Source: Candidatus Heimdallarchaeota archaeon
GTDB taxonomy: Archaea; Asgardarchaeota; Heimdallarchaeia; Heimdallarchaeales; Heimdallarchaeaceae
Assembly (NCBI GenBank): GCA_018238545.1
Contig: JABCTC010000017.1
Location: 1-64,000, forward strand
Reading direction: 5' to 3'
Length of the DNA: 64,000 bases
Both the position numbers and the translations under genes were made by a program. How positions within the stretch are numbered: the stretch's first letter is position 1; each line of letters starts with the position of its first letter. A model generated the notes under the pieces. That model saw nothing but the letters and a program-made list of their open reading frames with translations. It searched no databases and was not told the origin of the DNA. This document shows positions 28,272 through 36,150 of this stretch, one piece after another.

Positions 28272-28946
28272 GTGTCAAACAAAACAGACAAGCTCTTGCA
28301 GAGAGTAGCTTTTAGACTACCTAATGAAAAATATGAGAAAATTAATTCGGTTTTAGAAGATGGAAAGTATAATAGTCAATCTAATTTCTTAAGGAGTGCT
28401 GTGGACCTATTATTGTTCTGGGAAAAAAAAATCAAAAGAAATGATGTAACAGACTCTAAATTACGAGAGAGTATCGGTGTTCGTATTGCTGAAGTTGGTC
28501 AAGAACATGACAGACTTCTAGAACTCAGAGAAGAATTACGTAAACAGGCCGAAGAAGATCTGAAAACTCTTAAAGAACTGAAAAAAGAGACTGAAGAAAG
28601 AAAAGAAGCGGGAAAATACTTTAAAACGTATTTGCCATTAGTGAACGAACATGAAAAAAGAATTAGGAGAGAGGGTCTGGAAATAGTTGCATTCTTTATG
28701 CAATTGATAAAGAACTTATATTCACAGTTTGAAGATGAAGATTCACCACTTAAAATTAAGGCATGGGAATTACAAACCCTGACTGAAGCTAAACGAATTT
28801 TAGAAAATGTTTCAACTGAAGAAAACAAGAAGACCCCAAAAAGCAATCTTAAAAGAAATAAAGCTTCAAAAGGTTTAACTGCAAAAGATTTCTTTAATAC
28901 CGTAGATTCATCTCAGTTCAAAAAGAAAGAAAAAAAAAGTAACTAA
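28272..28946 (+). CDS. RHH plus coiled-coil protein
   Basis: 224 residues from GTG 28272. The N-terminus is an RHH (VAFRLPNEKYEKINSVLE, then YNSQSNFLRSAVDLLLFWEKK); then a long Glu/Lys-rich coiled coil (about 75-125), a helical domain, and a basic C-terminal tail (KKEKKSN). This is the general plan of ParG/ParR-like or plasmid partition and copy-control proteins, but no ParA ATPase lies beside it. The gene overlaps the recombinase gene end by 4 bp in convergent orientation. Confidence 0.6.
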   Translation: MSNKTDKLLQRVAFRLPNEKYEKINSVLEDGKYNSQSNFLRSAVDLLLFWEKKIKRNDVTDSKLRESIGVRIAEVGQEHDRLLELREELRKQAEEDLKTLKELKKETEERKEAGKYFKTYLPLVNEHEKRIRREGLEIVAFFMQLIKNLYSQFEDEDSPLKIKAWELQTLTEAKRILENVSTEENKKTPKSNLKRNKASKGLTAKDFFNTVDSSQFKKKEKKSN

Positions 28947-29692
28947 CCATAGAAACTCTCTTCATCATTTGGTTTAATGTCTCCCTCTCTTATTACAGGT
29001 TCAACTTTGTAGATCACTTTTCCTTTCCAAGTATATTCCCCTGTAGTGTAAATAGGGTTCTTTCTCATATAAGCTAAAGTGCTGCGTGGAATACTGAATT
29101 TGTTGCATATTGTACTCATGGTTACATTATCTTCAAACATCTGGAAGATTTGGATGATTCTAGGTCTAAGCGATTCATCCACTACCAGCTTATCATTTTC
29201 TATCTTGTAACCGAAAGGAGCTCTAGATAAAACCTTTTTTTCGTTTATCCTTCTTTTAATCCCATAGACTCTTTTCTGTCTGTATTTCTTCAGTTCCTCT
29301 TCTCCAAGCATGTCATAGATTCGAGTAACAAGCATTTCATCAGGTTCTTCAGTAGCTCTAATTTCTACACCTAAATCCCTTAAACGAACAACTGCATAAC
29401 CTAGCATATCAACTTCTCTAGACACTCTATCTCTTGTTTGTACCCACAGCTCTTTGATGGGATCGTTAGGTTTCTGCAGGTTGAATTCTCCAATGTACTT
29501 AATTAGCTCTTTGAAAGCTGGTCTTTCGTGTATGTGGCTATCCCCTGAAACTTCTTCATCTGTGAACGTTTGTAATATGTGTCTATATCCTAGTGCTTGA
29601 ATCTTTTGAGTGATAACATCTAGCTGAGTATCTTTTCCGCTTTCTTGATCTGAAGTAGAAACACGAATGTAAATAATGGCATTGATATGCAT
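28943..29692 (-). CDS. Serine recombinase (resolvase/invertase family)
   Basis: 249 residues. The resolvase catalytic domain has YIRVSTSDQESGKDTQ with the nucleophile Ser, EEVSGDSHIHERPAF, and the arginine motif QTRDRVSRE. A helical linker (EEELKKYRQKRVYGIKRRINEKK) leads to a Recombinase-domain-like segment (GYKIENDKLVVDESLRPRII) and a short C-terminal HTH-like part (TMSTICNKFSIPRSTLAYM). It is shorter than large phage serine integrases (450+). It probably catalyses integration/excision or multimer resolution of the element. Confidence 0.85.
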   Translation of the reverse strand: MHINAIIYIRVSTSDQESGKDTQLDVITQKIQALGYRHILQTFTDEEVSGDSHIHERPAFKELIKYIGEFNLQKPNDPIKELWVQTRDRVSREVDMLGYAVVRLRDLGVEIRATEEPDEMLVTRIYDMLGEEELKKYRQKRVYGIKRRINEKKVLSRAPFGYKIENDKLVVDESLRPRIIQIFQMFEDNVTMSTICNKFSIPRSTLAYMRKNPIYTTGEYTWKGKVIYKVEPVIREGDIKPNDEESFYG

Positions 29693-29712
29693 AGTTATAA
29701 CATTCTCCTGAT

Positions 29713-30048
29713 TCAGTATTCTACTTCCTGAGCTAACTTATACAAATCTTTGGAAAAGGTTGTATGTCCTAGATAACACTCAATATCCGCTGCAAAAGAA
29801 TCTAATACAAGTTTTTTAGTAGATTGCTCTAATGACAGATTATTAAATGCTGCTAATATCTTCATTGTTTCAACAAGTAACTCAGGGATTTCTAACTCAA
29901 TATTGAGTGTTACATTAGATAGTTTCTTTATGTCTTTAAGATGTTTTAATTGACCTAGACGATTTCTATACTCTTCCAAATTTACAAAATCAGGTATATC
30001 TTTTTCTTCAATTGTTTTACTCTGTTTATCCGTATCCATTTCATTCAC
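29713..30048 (-). CDS. Hypothetical protein (111 aa) upstream of recombinase
   Basis: Acidic N-terminus, then helices LEEYRNRLGQLKHLKDIKKL and a C-terminal stretch LLVETMKILAAFNNLSLEQ with DSFAADIECYLG. It resembles small accessory proteins of resolvase operons but no known domain is seen. It ends 20 bp before the recombinase start and overlaps the gene before it by 8 bp. The start could also be M4. Confidence 0.5.
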   Translation of the reverse strand: MNEMDTDKQSKTIEEKDIPDFVNLEEYRNRLGQLKHLKDIKKLSNVTLNIELEIPELLVETMKILAAFNNLSLEQSTKKLVLDSFAADIECYLGHTTFSKDLYKLAQEVEY

Positions 30049-30232
30049 CTATTTCCCTTACTTCATAAGAAAGATCCATTAACGCAATATTTCTAGCTAT
30101 TTCTATTAATTTTTCAGGCTCATGCTCTGTGTTGCTCTCATCATGGACCACGACTAATCGCACTCCATACGATTTGAGGATCTCATTTAGTTTCGGTTCT
30201 GTAGTTCCTGGTATTAGTTCTCGTTCAGTCAT
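30041..30232 (-). CDS. Small hypothetical protein (63 aa)
   Basis: From ATG 30232 (MTERELIPGTTEPKLNEILK). Predicted alpha/beta with VRLVVVHDESN and a final helix LIEIARNIALMDLSY. It overlaps the upstream RHH gene by 8 bp, which favours this start over the longer frame from 30289. Part of a four-gene overlapping operon ending with the recombinase. Confidence 0.5.
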   Translation of the reverse strand: MTERELIPGTTEPKLNEILKSYGVRLVVVHDESNTEHEPEKLIEIARNIALMDLSYEVREIGE

Positions 30233-30419
30233 TGTTTTTCTTCTCTTGGTTGCTTTTGAGTTTGATAACCCACCCTCTTTCGAGGTCAATCTTCAGCTCT
30301 TTAGCAATTAACTCATGTAATCCTTCATAGCTGGTCTTTCCCTGCTTTTTGCAGTGTTCATGCCACATGTCATAAACTTCAGGTGGCAATTTTGTAGTAA
30401 CTGATTTTAGTGTTGTCAT
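30225..30419 (-). CDS. RHH-like regulator, first gene of recombinase operon
   Basis: 64 residues: MTTLKSVTTKLPPEVYDMWH (strand and first helix) and GKTSYEGLHELIAKELKIDL (second helix), the RHH pattern of Arc/MetJ-type proteins. It is divergent from the regulator at 30534, with ~115 bp between them, so either protein may bind there. Likely an autorepressor of the recombinase operon. Confidence 0.6.
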   Translation of the reverse strand: MTTLKSVTTKLPPEVYDMWHEHCKKQGKTSYEGLHELIAKELKIDLERGWVIKLKSNQEKKNND

Positions 30420-30533
30420 TTCCTGTCACCACATACAGTAAACACCAACCATTATTTAAGGGTTGTCAAAAAGTATCAACACTTAAAGGTTACTCCAATT
30501 GTCTTAAGAATGGGTAACTCTTAGTGTTATCAG

Positions 30534-30977
30534 ATGAGTAGCAAAGGTTCTAAAATAAATGTGGTTGAGCTTCTGGAGAAAAAAGGTTTTTATGAAGTGC
30601 TATATTCTGTAGCTATAAAGAATAAAACTAGATGGATCGATATAGTATACACAGTACAGAGTTTGAAAGGACCATTTAGTCCAACAACCATAAGACAAAG
30701 ATTAGAAGATCTCGAAGAAATTAATTTTCTTGAGAAGAAGGCAAAACCTAAGGCTAGAGCTGAGTATACTTATCATGCAACAGCTATAGCGAAAAGATAT
30801 GCTAAAGCTATAGGGAAAATGATTGCTGAAACAAGCAATTCAGATAAAGAAGATTTTCTTCTCATAGATGATCCTGAATTAGTAAATGAAGTTATAACAG
30901 AAGCTGTTAAACAGGGATATGATTCTCCCCAGGATTTAATACGAGCTGCTCTGAACAAACTAGCTGAAGAAAGATAA
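30534..30977 (+). CDS. Winged-helix regulator with RHH-like C-terminus
   Basis: 147 residues. Residues 8-85 form a winged helix with ArsR/HxlR-like order (VLYSVAIKNKTRWIDIVYTV, TTIRQRLEDLEEINFLEK, wing ARAEYTYHAT). Residues ~110-147 (PELVNEVITEAVKQGYDSPQDLIRAALNK) look like an RHH or AbrB-like dimerisation tail. It is divergent from the recombinase operon and may act as its switch. Start ATG 30534 has only a weak Shine-Dalgarno and may be leaderless. Confidence 0.65.
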   Translation: MSSKGSKINVVELLEKKGFYEVLYSVAIKNKTRWIDIVYTVQSLKGPFSPTTIRQRLEDLEEINFLEKKAKPKARAEYTYHATAIAKRYAKAIGKMIAETSNSDKEDFLLIDDPELVNEVITEAVKQGYDSPQDLIRAALNKLAEER

Positions 30978-31133
30978 TTAGGTAAGCTGTTAAAGTATTT
31001 GAAAATGTTTGTATAATCGGTCATAACGAAAAGGTTTCCACACCTTAAAATCGTTCTTTCGCTTTCACCAATAAAGAGGAAGGGTAAGTTTTGCAATTTT
31101 ACGAAAACTATCAAGAAAGACTAATTCTAAGAG

Positions 31134-31352
31134 ATTCTTAATTTTATCTCTAATGGTTATTCTGTTGAGTATGAATCAGAGAAAGCATTCTTTGCCAAGA
31201 TCAAGAATCTAACAGAAGTTTGCATCTGGATTCCTAAATCAGTTGTCGGACCAGAAAAAAAGATTAAGCAGTGGTTCATAGATCAGAAATTAAAAGAGTT
31301 AAGAGATTTTGAGAAATTGAACAGACAGAAGAAGATAACTGATTTTATTTAA
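31134..31352 (+). pseudogene. Decayed copy of the PIP-box protein gene at 34237
   Basis: The frame encodes EYESEKAFFAKIKNLTEVCI, then WIPKSVVGPEKKIKQWFIDQ and ends RQKKITDFI, almost identical to the 34237-34476 product. Upstream of the conserved part there is no ATG, GTG or TTG before an in-frame stop, and the first ~12 residues of the intact copy are not conserved. It has therefore lost its start, unless an ATT codon is used. DNA identity is lower than protein identity, consistent with an old duplication that was under protein-level selection for some time. Confidence 0.6.
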
Positions 31353-31403
31353 AAAGAATTTTTGCAGTTTGCGGGGGATTTATTAACCCCATTCTGTTTT
31401 AGT

Positions 31404-31628
31404 ATGCTTATGAACGGAGAGAATTTCTTTACAAAGAGAACTTTTACAGAATGGATTATTATTGTATTTTCTGTGCTTCTAATCTTTTCAGGAATATGGG
31501 CAATAGCAACTTATGAAACAGGAACACCTTTATGGGTTATGAGCATACTTTCAGGATGTGCTATTTTCCTTCCTCTAACATTGATAGTAAATTTACTTGA
31601 AAAGAGAAGAAAGAGAAAGAATGGATAA
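31404..31628 (+). CDS. Small two-TM membrane protein
   Basis: From ATG 31404 or 31410: MLMNGENFFTKRTF, then two hydrophobic segments (WIIIVFSVLLIFSGIWAIAT and LWVMSILSGCAIFLPLTLIV) and a basic tail EKRRKRKNG. The topology suggests both ends in the cytoplasm. No family recognised. It follows the decayed PIP-box gene at 52 bp. Confidence 0.45.
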   Translation: MLMNGENFFTKRTFTEWIIIVFSVLLIFSGIWAIATYETGTPLWVMSILSGCAIFLPLTLIVNLLEKRRKRKNG

Positions 31629-31733
31629 TTTTAGTGAAAACACGCTTTTATACTTCAATTCTAAGAAGATTAATGTAAGTGATGAATAACATAACATTCA
31701 AGAAAAAGGGGTGTAGAGAGAGTTTTTGATACT

Positions 31734-31859
31734 TTAACGCTTGTATTTATCCCACTCATCATCAATATTCTCTATGTCGATTTTAGAATTAAGTGGATTC
31801 TTTTTCCACTCCTGGACTAGAGAATCTTTACGAGTAGATTCTAAATCTTTTTCCCTCAC
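31734..31859 (-). CDS. Possible 41-residue charged protein
   Basis: Reading from GTG 31859: VREKDLESTRKDSLVQEWKK, then NSKIDIENIDDEWDKYKR. The composition is strongly protein-like, with a W/D-rich tail like some antitoxins. The same frame is open for ~14 more codons upstream, without a normal start. It may be the end of a longer gene broken upstream. It lies in the 31629-32045 stretch, which otherwise holds nothing clear. Confidence 0.3.
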   Translation of the reverse strand: MREKDLESTRKDSLVQEWKKNPLNSKIDIENIDDEWDKYKR

Positions 31860-32045
31860 AAACTTCTTTTCTGTAAAATATATTATAAATTCTTTCTATG
31901 CAGATTTTTGCAGTATTATAAACAAGTGTTTAACAAGCCTTTTTGAACATTAATCGTTCTTCAAATTCTTTTAATCTCACGATAGTTTTAAATACAACTT
32001 TATCGATTATTGCACACCGTATTTATAGGGAACGGCGAGTTAATA

Positions 32046-33113
32046 ATGAAAAAAGGTAAAACAAAACAAATTGCAAGTATTTTCATTGTTTTAGCATTGA
32101 GCTTTGGTGCTATCCAAGCACTATCTACTCCAGTTTTTGGTACGATTGCTGTGCGAATGAGTAATGATAAAACAATAAATACTAGTATTGCTGTATTAGA
32201 ATCAAATCTAGAAGATTTAAAGATTGTTGATTATAATACATTAGAATTCGCGATTGAAATATCTCGAATCGTTGGACCAGTCATCTGGGTTGGTCATGGA
32301 AATACTGATGGGATCGAAACAGCTGATACATCTATTTCTTGGGATGATTTTTCAAGTAATATTAGACGAACAGCAGCATCAGATTACGTCCTATCGTGTT
32401 ATTCCAGTAGTTTAATAGAACAAACAACACTCGATCATAACGATGCACTAACCTTTGAAGGCGAAGTAGATAGCACTTTAGGAGCATTAATTGTATCATA
32501 TTACTGTAATCCATCATTATCAATTGTACAAGATGCATTATCTCATATAAGTGCTCTTCAAAATAAGAGAGTCGCTTATACTCCACTACCATTCGAGTTA
32601 GATCCTGGTGATGGTGGTGGTGGCGGTGGCACCCCCCCCCCTCCTCCTTCTGTGGTTTGGGCGAATCCTAACACACCAGGTGCAGGATTTACAGCAGGTG
32701 AAATCGCTTTACATGCAATAATCATCTTTCTGCTACTTCTTTCTATTTTCTCAGTTGGTTATGCAGCTTATGTCGGATGTGTAATTACTACTGCATTTCT
32801 AATTGCTACAGCTTCTCTAGCTTCTTTCATTGTATCAGCATTGATTGTATTTCAAGACTGGTTTAATGGAGATTCTTCAAACTTAGAGTTCGTTGGTGAT
32901 CTCCTTCTTCTTATCCCAGCTGTGATGGCAGTATATGGAGCTACAATCGTTCTACTCGATGTAGCGGCAGCAGTTCTTGCTGCAATTATATTTGGTGTAG
33001 AAATTGCTGTGAAAGCTACTATTGGTATAGCAGTATGGATTGCGATGATAGTGGGACTGATTGCTGCAATTGTTTATGAAATTGATAATGCTTTAAAAGA
33101 TTGGATTGATTAG
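32046..33113 (+). CDS. Secreted/membrane protein with caspase-like His-Cys arrangement
   Basis: 355 residues from ATG 32046: signal peptide (about 1-30), an extracytoplasmic domain (about 31-175), a Gly6-Thr-Pro5 linker, then four or five membrane segments. In the extracytoplasmic part, VIWVGHGNTDG (His84-Gly85) and DYVLSCYSS (Cys118) each follow a hydrophobic strand, the layout of clan CD cysteine peptidases (caspases, gingipains, CHAT). A ten-C run encodes the prolines. Related surface proteins could cleave envelope or host proteins. Peptidase activity is inferred. The preceding MHTVFIG... extension is unlikely. Confidence 0.55.
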   Translation: MKKGKTKQIASIFIVLALSFGAIQALSTPVFGTIAVRMSNDKTINTSIAVLESNLEDLKIVDYNTLEFAIEISRIVGPVIWVGHGNTDGIETADTSISWDDFSSNIRRTAASDYVLSCYSSSLIEQTTLDHNDALTFEGEVDSTLGALIVSYYCNPSLSIVQDALSHISALQNKRVAYTPLPFELDPGDGGGGGGTPPPPPSVVWANPNTPGAGFTAGEIALHAIIIFLLLLSIFSVGYAAYVGCVITTAFLIATASLASFIVSALIVFQDWFNGDSSNLEFVGDLLLLIPAVMAVYGATIVLLDVAAAVLAAIIFGVEIAVKATIGIAVWIAMIVGLIAAIVYEIDNALKDWID

Positions 33114-33134
33114 CGAAGTGGAGAGGATTCCTTG

Positions 33135-33605
33135 ATGAAGCCAAAAATAGAAACTGAAGAACAGATGATTGAAAACGAAAAGAAACACACCAAACTACAT
33201 ACTTTATTACACACAAAACAACATTCCTACTATAGTTTATTCCAACATTTTTTGTTAGCTATTATGCCATTAGCATTGTTCACTTACCAAGGTTTTAGAG
33301 AAGATTTCTACTGGTTTTTTACCCCAATCTTGTTTAGACTTATGGTAATACTTTATCTTTTGATTATCATTGTTGTTTACTTGATAACTAAGAAAAGAGA
33401 TGTACTATACATGATTATTGTCTGTACGCTTGAATTCCCTCTATTTGTGTTTCTAGCATATTGTGACCAGATGATAACTCTTGCTACCCTAGTTGTGCTA
33501 GGAGGATTGGTGTATATAAGAGAACCTCTAAAAACACATGCAAAACGAGCCATGGACCTTAAGCTAGCTAAAAAACAGTTAAAGCATGAAAAACAACACC
33601 ACTAA
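33135..33605 (+). CDS. Multi-TM hypothetical protein
   Basis: 156 residues: a His/Lys-rich cytoplasmic N-terminus (about 1-35), four membrane segments (about 38-135) and a basic C-terminal helix (AKRAMDLKLAKKQLKHEKQ). It follows the caspase-like membrane protein by 21 bp with its own weak Shine-Dalgarno (GGAGAGGA) and is likely co-expressed. Family unknown. Confidence 0.5.
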   Translation: MKPKIETEEQMIENEKKHTKLHTLLHTKQHSYYSLFQHFLLAIMPLALFTYQGFREDFYWFFTPILFRLMVILYLLIIIVVYLITKKRDVLYMIIVCTLEFPLFVFLAYCDQMITLATLVVLGGLVYIREPLKTHAKRAMDLKLAKKQLKHEKQHH

Positions 33606-33717
33606 AACTAACAAAATTCCCTCTTTTTTCTTTTTAAAATAACATAAAATCTCCTTGTTGGAAGGTGAACTACTTAGAACAAAGGACGAGAAGGTCTAGA
33701 ATTTTCTGTAATTTCAG

Positions 33718-34068
33718 TTATCGCAGATTTAAAGAAATCATAGAAATTACTAATGCAGTTATTGATAGAACTATCGCACTCCATGAAGCTAAAACCTCTA
33801 ATATTGCTGTTTCACGTTCTTTCATTGTTCTTATCTCTATTGCTAAAGATTCAAGTTCTTTTGTTAGCATAATGTTTGCTAAGTTAAGTTTAATCATTTC
33901 TCGTTCTTCTAACCATTTGTAGAAACTTGTTACTTCATCAAAGCCTTTTTCCAATTCCTTCTTTTTCTTGTTCAATTTGAAAATATTGATGACTGTTGTG
34001 TCCTTTAGGATTTTTAAGAAGTAATCATCTTTTTGTTTTCTAAATTCATTAATAATATCAACAATCAT
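33718..34068 (-). CDS. Coiled-coil, tail-anchored membrane protein
   Basis: 116 residues. The first 90 are helical and charged (FKLNKKKKELEKGFDEV, LAIEIRTMKERETAILEVL), then a hydrophobic end (WSAIVLSITALVISMISLNL). This is a tail-anchored layout. It faces the 33135 gene. No known family. Confidence 0.5.
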   Translation of the reverse strand: MIVDIINEFRKQKDDYFLKILKDTTVINIFKLNKKKKELEKGFDEVTSFYKWLEEREMIKLNLANIMLTKELESLAIEIRTMKERETAILEVLASWSAIVLSITALVISMISLNLR

Positions 34069-34236
34069 CCATCCTGCAGAGCTTTTATCTTTCCCAGTAG
34101 TATCTTTGCTTGTAAAGAGAACATCTAACTAATTTAGTCTTTTTTCATTTAAAATATCAGCAAACATACATCTAGTATTCTTAAACGCTTATAATTGTGT
34201 TTTGCTTTTTTATACTTAAAACTAGTTTAACAGCTG

Positions 34237-34476
34237 ATGAGTGAATATTCTGATTATCAGGTAACAGCTGTAGAATATGAATCAGAGAAAGCTTTCTTTG
34301 CCAAGATTAAGAATTTGACAGAGATTTGTATTTGGATTCCTAAATCAGTTGTTGGTCCTGAAAGAAAAATTAAGCAATGGTTCATAGATCAGAAAAAGAA
34401 AGAATTGCTCGAACATGAGAGAATGAAGAAACAGAAAACAATGACAGATTTCATTAGTCGAAAAACTGCTATTTAG
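34237..34476 (+). CDS. Small protein with C-terminal PCNA-interacting (PIP) peptide
   Basis: 79 residues. The N-terminal ~55 (EYESEKAFFAKIKNLTEICI, then WIPKSVVGPERKIKQWFID) look like a small beta-domain; the EKA...WIPKS pattern recurs, from memory, in phage and plasmid proteins. A basic helix leads to QKTMTDFISRKT at residues 66-77. This fits the PIP-box QxxhxxF[FIY] and is near-identical to the human p21 PIP-box (QTSMTDFYHSKR), including the Thr-Asp pair that raises affinity. A decayed copy (31134-31352) keeps the same motif. Binding to the host sliding clamp is inferred. Confidence 0.7.
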   Translation: MSEYSDYQVTAVEYESEKAFFAKIKNLTEICIWIPKSVVGPERKIKQWFIDQKKKELLEHERMKKQKTMTDFISRKTAI

Positions 34477-34539
34477 TCTCAACTTGGTTGAAACTAAGAT
34501 GTATTACAGTAGTTTTTAAAATAATTGGCTCAAGAATAA

Positions 34540-35232
34540 ATGGTTAAATTGAACAAATGCAAAGAAAGATTTTCACCCATTTGGGATTTTGTGAAAGGGA
34601 AGTGGAAATTAATATTAACCGTGCTTTTTTTGACAGGTATAGTTATACTTACAATTTTACTAAACTACTTTGGGTATTTAGATACATATCAATTTCTAAC
34701 AGATCTTTTCTCTGGATTGATTATTGTCATAACAGGTTGGATTTTAGCATGGATAATTGTTCATAGATATCAAAGAAGAAACATTGATACTCAAAACAAG
34801 AATAAGCTGATTGAAGAGATTGCAGCATTTAAAATATCATTGCGTGAAACCACTCGAGCATGGTTCAGATGTGCAGATGACATAGACAACAAAAATTTGT
34901 GGTATTCTGCATCTGGTAATAGATTAGATATAGAAACTAAACGAGAGATTCTCTATTTTAAGTTACTAAATATATATTCTAACTATTTAAAAAAAGAATT
35001 TAGGAATGTAACAAAAGAGAATAAATCACCAACTTTCAAGCTTAAAGATTTACGTGAAAGTTTCGATTATTATGTTAATGAAATTTCAAATGGTTTGAAT
35101 GCACGTGTTTATGATGATAAATCTTCTAAAAGTATTTCCAAGTACGAAAGGGAAGTGCTTCTGTATTTATCAGCTATTCTACTAGATATTATAGGAAAAC
35201 CAATTTCCAAAGAGATTAAGAAAAATAACTAA
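34540..35232 (+). CDS. Hypothetical protein with two N-terminal TM segments
   Basis: 230 residues. The N-terminus has a basic region, then two hydrophobic segments (about 25-45, LILTVLFLTGIVILTILLNY, and 55-80, GLIIVITGWILAWII), and a cytoplasmic domain of ~150 helical residues (RRNIDTQNKNKLIEEIAAF ... EREVLLYLSAILLDIIGK). No enzyme motif. It may be a membrane-anchored exclusion or abortive-infection-type protein, but this is only a guess. It overlaps a convergent small ORF by 17 bp. Confidence 0.5.
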   Translation: MVKLNKCKERFSPIWDFVKGKWKLILTVLFLTGIVILTILLNYFGYLDTYQFLTDLFSGLIIVITGWILAWIIVHRYQRRNIDTQNKNKLIEEIAAFKISLRETTRAWFRCADDIDNKNLWYSASGNRLDIETKREILYFKLLNIYSNYLKKEFRNVTKENKSPTFKLKDLRESFDYYVNEISNGLNARVYDDKSSKSISKYEREVLLYLSAILLDIIGKPISKEIKKNN

Positions 35233-35431
35233 TTTGAATTGTGAGGGTAGAGGCGGTTTTTTCACAGAATGTTGTTAAGTGTGACAATATAATACTATCC
35301 TCTTTGTTTCCACGTGGAAACACTTTTTCTTTAGTTGGGAACTTTGATTCAATAAAAGCTAGAAATAGAAGCATAGCTAAAGGGATAGCACTTATTATTA
35401 TGGTAGTTAGAAGCGTCTCGTTAATGCTCAT
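35216..35431 (-). CDS. Possible small membrane protein
   Basis: 71 residues with one membrane segment (LLTTIIISAIPLAMLLFLAF) followed by ESKFPTKEKVFPRGNKED. The ATG is preceded by AAGAAGGGGGG, a strong Shine-Dalgarno-like sequence. It overlaps the end of the convergent 34540 gene and contains the 18-bp palindrome at 35305. Either it is a true small gene or an accidental ORF across regulatory DNA. Confidence 0.35.
   Translation of the reverse strand: MSINETLLTTIIISAIPLAMLLFLAFIESKFPTKEKVFPRGNKEDSIILSHLTTFCEKTASTLTIQISYFS
35305..35322. promoter_or_regulatory. 18-bp perfect palindrome (copy 1)
   Basis: TGTTTCCACGTGGAAACA, a perfect palindrome with core TTCCACGTGGAA. The same 12-bp core occurs in the second 18-bp palindrome at 36780. 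Two perfect copies 1.5 kb apart, on either side of the structured region and CRISPR array, suggest binding sites for one dimeric protein. Confidence 0.5.
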
Positions 35432-35870
35432 CGTCTCAACCCCCCTTCTTTTTATCTATTATTGGTTGATCAGTGTCGGGGATTTTGGGCGAGAGGGAAG
35501 AGAACCCAAGACGAGAGTTTTTTCTTGTGGGGCGATGATTGGCAGGGAAGAGGGGTTAAGACACTGTGCGAGGGTTTTGAGTGCGTTATCTAGTGTGTAA
35601 GTGCGATATATCGGGAAATATATAGATGGCATATATAGGGGGGCTATATATCATCAGAGAGTGTTTTATCTTAAAACATCGGCATTCCATCGTAATAAAG
35701 CATGTTACATGATAGCAAACAGTTGTTTCAGACTAGTTAGACTGTATCACCCCCCTATTTTATCGTCTCAAGCCTCCTCTTTTTTACCTATATTCTGTTG
35801 TTGGTTTGATAGGGGGAGTTTTGCAGGGGAAAGGGACATGAGACGAGAGGAAAAGAAAGGGGTGGTACGG
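35428..35870. repeat. Non-coding structured region with two similar hairpin units
   Basis: Two units about 332 bp apart begin with ATCGTCTCAA (35430 and 35762), continue with a pyrimidine-rich run (CCCCCCTTCTTTTTATC; GCCTCCTCTTTTTTACC), then G-rich DNA, and end in (A)GACGAGAG (about 35510 and 35842). In the second, CGTCTCA (35764-35770) pairs with TGAGACG (35839-35845). Between them lie the palindrome CGATATATCG (near 35604) and TATATAG/CTATATA arms around a six-G run. G+C is far above the local average. Candidate functions are a replication origin, a structured RNA or recombination sites. Confidence 0.4.
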
Positions 35871-36150
35871 AGATAAGGATCTAAAGAAAAGATTGTCGGA
35901 AATTATTTCCGTTTTCCGTATAGGACACCTAATAGGTGGGGTATACGTTTCGGATTCCGTTTTATAATCTCTTGTTTCAGCCTTTTCAATGGTGAATATC
36001 GTTGTTTTAAGCTTTTCTGGAAACTGTATAATTTAGGTGAAAAAGGAGTGAAAATAGTAGAAAAGTTGTCTTTATTTACCCAAATTCGAACTATATTACT
36101 CATTTTCGAGTAACTATTTTCTAGCAAAACGGAAATTCTGGATTTTGATA
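35871..36150. other. Gene-free stretch with CGGAAA-type motifs
   Basis: No convincing gene. The motif CGGAAA/TTTCCG recurs: the hairpin CGGAAATTATTTCCG (35897-35911), TTTTCCG (35912-35918), CGGATTCCG (35951-35959) and CGGAAAT (36130-36136). These could be iteron-like binding sites. A 74-residue ORF here (35903-36127, minus) lacks protein-like features and I treat it as accidental. Confidence 0.35.

Noticed and set aside
35241..35876. Two G-rich plus-strand ORFs of 119 and 91 codons
   Set aside because: Composition is not protein-like, no Shine-Dalgarno, and they cross hairpin units and palindromes.
35903..36127. 74-codon minus-strand ORF
   Set aside because: Lies on iteron-like motifs, no start signal and no coherent domain.
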